NCBI GenBank assembly: GCA_018241265.1
Contig: JAFEEF010000021.1
Span: forward strand, 125,909-189,908
DNA length: 64,000 bases
Source of the DNA: Pseudomonadota bacterium
GTDB taxonomy: Bacteria > Pseudomonadota > Gammaproteobacteria > Burkholderiales > Burkholderiaceae_C
Reading direction: 5' to 3'
Below the pieces are notes generated by a model. The model saw nothing but the letters and a program-made list of their open reading frames with translations. It was not told where the DNA came from and made no database searches. A program made the position numbers and the translations under genes. Positions 58,226 through 64,000 of this stretch are shown here, piece by piece. Each line of letters opens with the position of its first letter. Position 1 is the first letter of the stretch.

Positions 58226-59161
58226 ATGAAGACTGCCATCTACAGCCATCCCGATTGCAAGGGCCACGACATGGGCCACGGCCATCCGGAATGCCCGGAG
58301 CGGCTCGATGCGATCCACGACTACCTGCTCGCGACCGGGCTCGACATCGCGCTCGAGCAGCGCGAGGCGCCGGTCGTCGCGATGGACGACGTGACGCATG
58401 CGCACAGCGCGAACTACGCCGCCGCGCTCGACGACCTGCTGCAGCAGGTCGAGCAGGGCGGGCGGATGCGTGCGCTCGATCCCGACACCAGCGCCTGCGC
58501 CGGCACCCGCCAGGCGGTGTTGCGCGCGGCCGGTGCGGCGGTCGCGGCGACCGATGCGGTGCTCGACGGCGAGATCGCCAACGCCTTCTGCGCGGTGCGC
58601 CCGCCCGGCCACCATGCGACGCGTGACCAGGCGATGGGCTTCTGCTTCATCAACAACGTCGTCGTCGCGGCGCGCCATGCGCTCGACGCGCGCGGCCTCG
58701 AGCGCGTCGCGATCGTCGACTTCGACGTGCACCACGGCAACGGCACCGAGGACATCGTCGCCAACGACGAGCGCATCCTGATGGTGAGCTTCTTCCAGGA
58801 TCCGCTCTACCCGGGCAGCGGCCGCCATCCGCTCGGCGACAACATGGTGAACCTGCCGATCCCACCGTACACGCGCGGGCCCGAGATCCGCCGGCAGATC
58901 GAGGCGCACTGGCTGCCGCGCCTGAACGACTTCGCGCCGCAGATGGTCTTCGTGTCGGCCGGCTTCGACGCGCACCGCGACGACGGGCTCGGCCAGCTCG
59001 GCCTGGTCGAGGCCGACTACGCCTGGATCACGCAGCGCCTCGTCGAGGTCGCCGACCGCCATGCCGGCGGGCGCATCGTGTCGTGCCTCGAAGGCGGCTA
59101 CAACCTCGGCGCGCTGGCGCGCAGCGTCGCGGCGCACGTGAAGGTGCTGGCGCGTGTCTGA
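58226..59161 (+). CDS. Histone deacetylase family amidohydrolase
   Basis: A 311-residue zinc-dependent deacetylase of the arginase/deacetylase fold. Motifs are HPECPERLDAI, RPPGHHATRDQAMGFCFINN, VDFDVHHGNGTEDI (zinc ligands Asp and His) and SAGFDAHRDDGLGQL. It belongs to the bacterial class II-like HDAC group; substrates may be acetylated polyamines, small molecules or proteins. It is divergent from the MoxR gene across 42 bp and followed after 22 bp by the MscS gene. Confidence 0.92.
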   Translation: MKTAIYSHPDCKGHDMGHGHPECPERLDAIHDYLLATGLDIALEQREAPVVAMDDVTHAHSANYAAALDDLLQQVEQGGRMRALDPDTSACAGTRQAVLRAAGAAVAATDAVLDGEIANAFCAVRPPGHHATRDQAMGFCFINNVVVAARHALDARGLERVAIVDFDVHHGNGTEDIVANDERILMVSFFQDPLYPGSGRHPLGDNMVNLPIPPYTRGPEIRRQIEAHWLPRLNDFAPQMVFVSAGFDAHRDDGLGQLGLVEADYAWITQRLVEVADRHAGGRIVSCLEGGYNLGALARSVAAHVKVLARV

Positions 59162-59183
59162 TCGCTGCGCCTGACCGGCGGCC

Positions 59184-60458
59184 ATGGTCCGGCCTCTCAA
59201 TGCCGACGAGCTGACCGCGCTCGTCGCATCGCTGGCGCGCCCGGCGGCGCTGACCGAGATCGCGGTCCTCGCCGGTTGCCTCGCGCTGTCGTGGGGCATC
59301 GTGCGTCTCGTGCGCGGCGCGTCCGCGCCCGAGGGCTCGATCTGGTTCGGCCGCCGCATCGTCGACGGCGTGCTGTTCCCGATGCTCGCGCTGGCGCTCG
59401 CCTATGGCGCGATGCTGGTGCTGACGAGCCTGATCGCGCGCGCGGCGGTGTTCAAGCTCGCGGTGCCCATCCTGATGTCGCTGGTCGTGATCCGGCTGTC
59501 GGTGCGGGTGCTGAGCGCGACCTTCCCGAGCGCGCGCGCGGTGCGCATCGTCGAGCGCAGCATCTCGTGGCTCGCATGGATCGCCGTCGTCCTGTGGGTC
59601 AGCGGCGTGCTGCCGGTCGTGCTCGACGCGATGGACGACGTGCGCTGGAAGGTCGGCGCATCGCACATGTCGCTGCGCAACGTCGTCGAAGGCACGTTGA
59701 CCGGCGGCCTCGTGCTGGTGCTGGCGCTGTGGATATCGGCGGCCATCGAGAAGCAGCTCTTGCGCGGCAGCGGCAGCCAGCTCTCGATCCGCAAGATGGC
59801 CGCCAACATCGTCCGCGCGATGCTGTTGTTCGTCGGTCTGCTGCTCGCGCTCGAGGCGGTCGGCATCGACCTGACGGCGCTGTCGGTGCTCGGCGGCGCG
59901 ATCGGCGTCGGCCTCGGCTTCGGGCTGCAGAAGATCGCCGCCAACTACATCAGCGGCTTCGTCGTGCTGGCCGAGCGCAGCCTGCGCATCGGCGACATGG
60001 TGAAGGTCGACGGCTTCGAAGGCCGCATCACGGACATCCGCACGCGCTACACCGTGATCCGCGCGCTGAACGGCCGCGAGTCGATCGTGCCGAACGAGAT
60101 GCTGATCACGCAGCGGGTCGAGAACGCGTCGCTCGCCGACTCGAAGATCGTCGTCACGACGAACCTGCAGATCGCCTACGGCACCGATCTCGACGCGCTG
60201 GTGCCCAAGCTGCGCGACACCTTGCTGGCGGTGCCGCGCGTGCTGGCCGATCCGGGGCCGGGCATCCAGCTCGCGCAGTTCGCGCCCGACGGCATCCAGC
60301 TCACGATCGCTTTCTGGATCGGCGATCCGGAGAACGGCGAAGGCAACGTGCGCTCGGACGTCAACTTCGCGCTGCTCGCATTGCTGAACCGCGAAGGCAT
60401 CGAGATACCGTATCCGCAGCGCGTGCTGCGGCGGCAGCCGCCACGCACCGCAGGCTGA
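59184..60458 (+). CDS. Mechanosensitive ion channel, MscS family
   Basis: A 424-residue membrane channel. Four to five hydrophobic helices occupy about 20-230. The pore helix and following beta domain contain LSVLGGAIGVGLGFGLQKIAANYISGF, and the MscS core reads GDMVKVDGFEGRITDIRTRYT and IVPNEMLITQRVEN. Such channels release solutes during hypo-osmotic shock. It follows the deacetylase gene and probably shares its transcript. Confidence 0.9.
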   Translation: MVRPLNADELTALVASLARPAALTEIAVLAGCLALSWGIVRLVRGASAPEGSIWFGRRIVDGVLFPMLALALAYGAMLVLTSLIARAAVFKLAVPILMSLVVIRLSVRVLSATFPSARAVRIVERSISWLAWIAVVLWVSGVLPVVLDAMDDVRWKVGASHMSLRNVVEGTLTGGLVLVLALWISAAIEKQLLRGSGSQLSIRKMAANIVRAMLLFVGLLLALEAVGIDLTALSVLGGAIGVGLGFGLQKIAANYISGFVVLAERSLRIGDMVKVDGFEGRITDIRTRYTVIRALNGRESIVPNEMLITQRVENASLADSKIVVTTNLQIAYGTDLDALVPKLRDTLLAVPRVLADPGPGIQLAQFAPDGIQLTIAFWIGDPENGEGNVRSDVNFALLALLNREGIEIPYPQRVLRRQPPRTAG

Positions 60459-60504
60459 GAAGCAGGTTTCCTTGCTGAGCTCTCGCGGATGATGGCTGCG
60501 TCGG

Positions 60505-61146
60505 TCAGCCGAGCCGCCGCCCCTGCCGACGACGAACGAGCAACCAGCCGCCGAGTCCGACGCCAAGCAGGGCACTTGTCCCGGGTTCCGGAACAGGCAA
60601 CGTCTCGGTGTTCAACGAAATATCGTCGAAATAGCCGTCGTTGTTCGTGCCGTTATACCGAATCGCGGTCAGGACGATCGCGATTGAACGAGTCCCGATC
60701 GGCGCGATGTGACTGAACGCGACCTGCTGCCAATCGGTCGTATTGGAGATCTGGCCAGAATCCAGCGTCAGCAAGGGGGCTTGTCCGGCATCGAGAAACT
60801 GAACGGTGATCTCCGAAGTATCCGAAGGCGTCTGAGGATAGGAGCGGACGTACCCGGAAAAATCAAAATTCTGCCGGGATTGATCAATCGTTCCCTCGTA
60901 GGAAGACACGTCGACGACTTGTTGCAACGTTCCTGACGGATCCGTACCTTCGAAGAAATAGTAGGTTCCGTCATAGGCTGGCGGATTGGCGCTGCGCTGC
61001 CCCCAATGCGCTCCGACGACGTCGGTCCAGCCCGGGATGAGACCGTCGACCAAGGCAGCCTCGTCGCTGCCGTTCATCACCAAATTATCGGCGTGGGCGG
61101 GGAAAGCGAAAAGAATTCCAAGCCACAGCAGTAGTCTCGAATTCAT
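60505..61146 (-). CDS. PEP-CTERM sorting domain protein
   Basis: A 213-residue exported protein. After a signal peptide (LLLWLGILFAFPAHA) comes a beta-sandwich region resembling carbohydrate-binding or choice-of-anchor domains (LVMNGSDEA, YDGTYYFFEGTD, WQQVAFSHIAPIG). The C-terminus is a clear PEP-CTERM signal: VPEPGTSALLGVGL, hydrophobic helix, then RRRQGRR. Such proteins are cut by an exosortase and usually belong to an exopolysaccharide programme; no exosortase is in the window. GC content is lower than nearby. ATG 61146 gives the signal peptide start. Confidence 0.88.
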   Translation of the reverse strand: MNSRLLLWLGILFAFPAHADNLVMNGSDEAALVDGLIPGWTDVVGAHWGQRSANPPAYDGTYYFFEGTDPSGTLQQVVDVSSYEGTIDQSRQNFDFSGYVRSYPQTPSDTSEITVQFLDAGQAPLLTLDSGQISNTTDWQQVAFSHIAPIGTRSIAIVLTAIRYNGTNNDGYFDDISLNTETLPVPEPGTSALLGVGLGGWLLVRRRQGRRLG

Positions 61147-61220
61147 TGCCGGCTCCCATGCGATTCGCGGGAATTGCGGAAGCGAGATTGCCATAGCCGC
61201 GCCGATTGCCATTCAAGGCA

Positions 61221-61372
61221 TCAGGTCTTTACCGAGTAAAGGCCGACCAGGTCGCCGCTCCAGTTGTCTAGCGGCATCACCTGAAGGAGCCATGGCGCGC
61301 GCTGCGGCGGGTCAACCCGAAAGACGGCCGGTTCGCCCGCTGCTATTCGGCGGACGCCGAATCCTTGCTCTC
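61221..61372 (-). pseudogene. Possible C-terminal fragment of a lost gene
   Basis: Between the WXXGXW lipoprotein and the PEP-CTERM gene, one minus-strand frame ends at 61221 with 49 residues that read like a real protein end (EPAVFRVDPPQRAPWLLQ, then MPLDNWSGDLVGLYSVKT). There is no start codon or ribosome-binding site for it, and further upstream the frame is only a shadow of the lipoprotein gene. It may be a remnant of a deleted gene; chance is possible. Confidence 0.25.
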
Positions 61373-61720
61373 TCAGCGCGGCCGCACCCAGCCGCCGCCA
61401 TGCAGATGCCACTGGCCACCCGACTGCACCCAGCGGTGCGGCGCCCACACATAGCCCGGATGCGGATGGTCCCAATGCCCGCCCACCCAGACATGGCGGC
61501 CGCCTTCCCAGCCCCAGTAGCCGGCAAGCCAGATCGCGCCGGCGAACGGGATCGCCGGGCGCACTTCGACGTACGGTGCCGGCGGCGCAATCGGTGCGAC
61601 CGCCATCTCGGTGTCGTAAGCGGGATAGCCGGCGTAGGCCGGGCCATAGGCCGGATAGGCCACGCAGGCCGAAAGCGCCGTGGCGGCAAGCGCCAGCGCT
61701 CCGATCGTCAAGATGCGCAT
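61373..61720 (-). CDS. WXXGXW/YXWGXW repeat lipoprotein
   Basis: A 115-residue lipoprotein. The signal peptide ends in the lipobox ALSAC (Cys19). A Tyr/Pro/Ala-rich linker (YPAYGPAYAGYPAYD) is followed by tandem Trp-rich repeats of the type AGYWGWEGGRHVWVGGHW, then YVWAPHRW and QWHLHGGGW, as in BcpO-related proteins. The function of this family is unclear; envelope location is predicted. It is separated from ald upstream by about 120 bp. Confidence 0.85.
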   Translation of the reverse strand: MRILTIGALALAATALSACVAYPAYGPAYAGYPAYDTEMAVAPIAPPAPYVEVRPAIPFAGAIWLAGYWGWEGGRHVWVGGHWDHPHPGYVWAPHRWVQSGGQWHLHGGGWVRPR

Positions 61721-61838
61721 GTGTCTCGTGCTCCGTGTCGGCCGTGCGCGATACCGCCGGCCTCTGACCCGACAACGGCGCGACCGACGCGGCTGATGAC
61801 CCCGCTACAGACCTTTACGTAACGGGGAAGCCGCCACG

Positions 61839-62957
61839 TCAATCGGCGAGCAGCACGTCCGGGTCGCTGTAGGCGAGCCCGAGCGCATGCGCGACCTCTT
61901 CGTGCGTGACCTTGCCTTCGGCGACATTGAGCCCGCGGCGCAGATGCGGATCTTCGCGCAGCGCCTGGCGCCAGCCCTTGTCGGCGAGCGCGAGCACGAA
62001 CGGCAAGGTCGCATGGTTGAGCGCGTAGGTCGACGTGCGCGGCACGCCGCCCGGCATGTTGGCGACGCAGTAGTGCACGACGCGGTCCACGATGTAGGTC
62101 GGATCGGCGTGCGTCGTCGGCCGCGACGTCTCGAAGCAGCCGCCTTGGTCGATCGCCACGTCGACGACGACCGAGCCCGGCTTCATGCGCGCCAGCAGAT
62201 CGCGTGTCACCAGCTTGGGCGCGGCCGCGCCCGGGATCAGCACGCCGCCGATCACGACGTCGGCCGACAGCACCTCGCGCTCGACGTTGTCGGCGTTGGA
62301 GTACACCGTCGCGACGCGCGCGCCGAGCTGCTGGTCCATGCGGCGCAGCGCGTCGACGCTGCGGTCGATCACGACGACCTGCGCGCCGGTGCCGACCGCC
62401 ATCTGCGCCGCATGGCGGCCGACCACGCCGGCGCCGAGGATCACGACCTGGGCCGGCGCGACGCCCGGCACGCCGCCGAGCAGCATGCCGCAGCCGCCGT
62501 GCGCGCGCTCCAGGCTGTGCGCTGCGGCCTGCACCGACATGCGGCCGGCCACTTCGGACATCGGCGCCAGCAGCGGCAGGCCGCCGGTCGGCGCGGTGAC
62601 GGTCTCGTAGGCGATGCAGACCGCACCGCTCGCGACGAGATCGGCGCACTGCTGCGGGTCGGGCGCGAGGTGCAGGTAGGTGAACAGCACCTGGCCCGGC
62701 CGCAGCCGCGCGCGCTCGACGGCCTGCGGCTCCTTGACCTTCACGATCATGTCGGCGCGGCCGTAGACCTCGGCGGCATCGGAGGCGACCGTCGCGCCGG
62801 CGCGTTCGTAGTCCGCATCGCCGGCGCCGATGCCGGCGCCGGCATCGTGCTCGACGACGACCGCATGCCCGCTGGCCGCCAGCTCGCGCACCGACGCGGG
62901 CGTCAGGCCGACGCGGTACTCGTGGTTCTTGATCTCGCGCGGCACTCCGATCAGCAT
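61839..62957 (-). CDS. ald: Alanine dehydrogenase
   Basis: Ald catalyses the reversible NAD-dependent oxidative deamination of L-alanine to pyruvate and ammonia. It has 372 residues, the usual length. Substrate and catalytic residues are visible: Arg in NHEYRVGLTP (R15), Lys in VKVKEPQ (about K75), His in FTYLHLAPD (about H96) and Asp in VDVAIDQGG (about D270). The NAD site is VVILGAGVVGRHAAQMA. ATG 62957 is preferred over an ATG at 63005. Confidence 0.95.
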   Translation of the reverse strand: MLIGVPREIKNHEYRVGLTPASVRELAASGHAVVVEHDAGAGIGAGDADYERAGATVASDAAEVYGRADMIVKVKEPQAVERARLRPGQVLFTYLHLAPDPQQCADLVASGAVCIAYETVTAPTGGLPLLAPMSEVAGRMSVQAAAHSLERAHGGCGMLLGGVPGVAPAQVVILGAGVVGRHAAQMAVGTGAQVVVIDRSVDALRRMDQQLGARVATVYSNADNVEREVLSADVVIGGVLIPGAAAPKLVTRDLLARMKPGSVVVDVAIDQGGCFETSRPTTHADPTYIVDRVVHYCVANMPGGVPRTSTYALNHATLPFVLALADKGWRQALREDPHLRRGLNVAEGKVTHEEVAHALGLAYSDPDVLLAD

Positions 62958-63041
62958 GGTGCAACCTCCGTGCGCCGAGTGTATCGACGCGCCGAGGCCG
63001 CGCACCGCATCGGGGCGCCGGCGACCAAAGTCGGGGCGCGA

Positions 63042-64000
63042 CTACGCGTTGCGATAGACCGCCAGCGGCGGCATGCCGGCCAGCGCGTTCAGCAGGTTGC
63101 TCGTCGCCATGACGGCCATCGCGCGGCGTGTCTCGTGCGTCGCCGAGCCGGCGTGCGGCAGCGCGGTCACGCGCGGATGCGTGCGCAGCGGCGAATCCGG
63201 CGGCAGCGGCTCGGCGGCATAGACATCGAGCCCGGCCGCGCGCAGATGACCGCGGTCGAGCGCCGCCAGCAGCGCCGCTTCATCGACGATCGCGCCGCGC
63301 GAGCCGTTGACGAAGATCGCGCCGGGCTTCATGCGCAGGTACGCGGGCGCACCGAGCAGGCCGCGCGTCTCGGCGGTCAAAGGCAGCACGCACGCGACGA
63401 CGTCCGCGCTCGCCAGCACTTCATCGAACGATGCGCGACGGACGCAGCCGACGAGCTCCGGCAGTTCGACCTCGTGCGGATCGTGGTAGACCACCGGCAT
63501 CCCGAAGCCGAGCGCGGCGCGGCGCGCGAGCGCCTGGCCGATGCGGCCGTAGCCGAGCAGGCCGAGCGTCTTGCCGTGCACGTCCCAGCCGAACAGGTCC
63601 TCGCCGATGTTGCGCGTCCAGCGGCCGTCGCGCACATGGTTCGCGAGCTCGACGAGGCGCCGGCTCGCGGCGAGGATCAACGCGAAGATCGTGTCGGCCG
63701 TGGTCTCGGTGAGCACGCCGGGCGTGTGGCACAGCACGATGCCGCGCGCTGCGAGCGCCGCGAGATCGTAGTTGTCGACGCCGACCGAGATGCTCGACAC
63801 GACACGCAGCCGCGGTGCACGCGCGATGACCGTGGCGTCGATCGGAAAGCTGGAGCCGATCAGCGCGTCGGCATGGGGCAGGGCGGCTTCGAATGCCGCG
63901 GCCTGTCCGGCGACGCGCGGATTCGCGACCGTGACGTCGTGGGCGGCTTCGAGGCGGGCGAGTTGATCGGGCGGCAGCTCGCGGAAGACGAGCACCTGAG
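63042..64000 (-). CDS. D-isomer-specific 2-hydroxyacid dehydrogenase, 5' end probably outside the window
   Basis: About 319 residues of an NAD(P)-dependent dehydrogenase close to glyoxylate/hydroxypyruvate or 2-ketogluconate reductases. NAD site LGLLGYGRIGQALARRA; catalytic Arg in VNGSRGAIVDE, Glu in DVYAAEPLPP and His in LPHAGSATHETRRAM. The first beta strand (VLVFRELPP) begins right at the window edge. A GTG at 63995 could start it, but family members usually have a few residues before this strand, so I treat it as 5'-partial. Confidence 0.9.
   Translation of the reverse strand, partial: QVLVFRELPPDQLARLEAAHDVTVANPRVAGQAAAFEAALPHADALIGSSFPIDATVIARAPRLRVVSSISVGVDNYDLAALAARGIVLCHTPGVLTETTADTIFALILAASRRLVELANHVRDGRWTRNIGEDLFGWDVHGKTLGLLGYGRIGQALARRAALGFGMPVVYHDPHEVELPELVGCVRRASFDEVLASADVVACVLPLTAETRGLLGAPAYLRMKPGAIFVNGSRGAIVDEAALLAALDRGHLRAAGLDVYAAEPLPPDSPLRTHPRVTALPHAGSATHETRRAMAVMATSNLLNALAGMPPLAVYRNA

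Noticed and set aside
61147-61215. Sigma-54 type promoter (TGGC...GC) upstream of the PEP-CTERM gene
   Set aside because: TGGCA occurs, but the second element is not at the required spacing, so the match fails.
61790-61838. Terminator between ald and the WXXGXW lipoprotein gene
   Set aside because: Only a 5-bp CCCCG/CGGGG stem with imperfect extension and no T-run.

Overview
The window is about 64 kb of very GC-rich chromosomal DNA, packed with genes and carrying strong G/C bias at third codon positions. The gene content points to a betaproteobacterium of the order Burkholderiales, close to the Rubrivivax/Leptothrix/Methylibium type: topoisomerase IV genes parE and parC, a dapA-bamC-metallohydrolase run, an isolated egtD, a RoxA-type oxygenase, a PEP-CTERM exported protein, ComEC and several amidoligase/transglutaminase genes. 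I assign no species. I saw no rRNA, tRNA, CRISPR array, insertion sequence or phage gene. The mix of housekeeping and envelope genes looks like core chromosome.

Layout. 1-2660 (minus): an envelope cassette of a membrane protein, a large lipoprotein with an Ig-like domain, and a trypsin-like protease cut by the window edge. 2763-5326 (plus): a 68-residue protein overlapping a nuclease-helicase fusion. 5323-13729: a signalling zone with a winged-helix/ATPase regulator, two tiny membrane proteins, a cyclic-nucleotide-binding membrane protein, a secreted protein, an adenylate-cyclase/ATPase gene broken by a 2-nt frameshift, and a GNAT acetyltransferase behind what looks like a leader-peptide attenuator. 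13748-20092: egtD, a signal peptidase, coaBC, dut, a SlyD-like isomerase, roxA with an overlapping partner, and a small lipoprotein. 20252-24723 (minus): an aldo/keto reductase, methyltransferase, dapA, bamC, metallohydrolase run. 24783-31588 (plus): parE, lytic transglycosylase, acyl-CoA ligase, parC.

31714-47114 is the most distinctive part. It holds a transglutaminase, then (after dsbB, ridA and comEC) a tight plus-strand array: circularly permuted ATP-grasp, alpha-E protein, giant transglutaminase-DUF2126 protein, LysE-type exporter, a second ATP-grasp fused to an alpha-E domain, and another transglutaminase. Published comparative genomics predicts that such genes make or remodel a peptide or peptide tag. 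Here the set is present in both split and fused forms, with an exporter inserted and no Anbu protease gene in the window.

47241-52960 has an orphan amino-acid-binding protein, a small protein, and an ECF sigma factor divergent from a membrane-anchored Ser/Thr kinase with two small downstream genes. 52967-58183 (minus) is MoxR, DUF58, TgpA-type transglutaminase and MltB-type transglycosylase. The right end has a histone-deacetylase-like amidohydrolase, an MscS channel, a PEP-CTERM protein, a WXXGXW-type lipoprotein, alanine dehydrogenase and a 2-hydroxyacid dehydrogenase cut by the window edge.

Two REP-like palindromes lie inside coding sequence, both in lytic transglycosylase genes. The best candidates for new biology are the attenuator at 12974-13153, the duplicated amidoligase/transglutaminase array with its structured intergenic region at 45911-46220, the sigma/kinase pair with its small partners, and the frameshifted cyclase gene.
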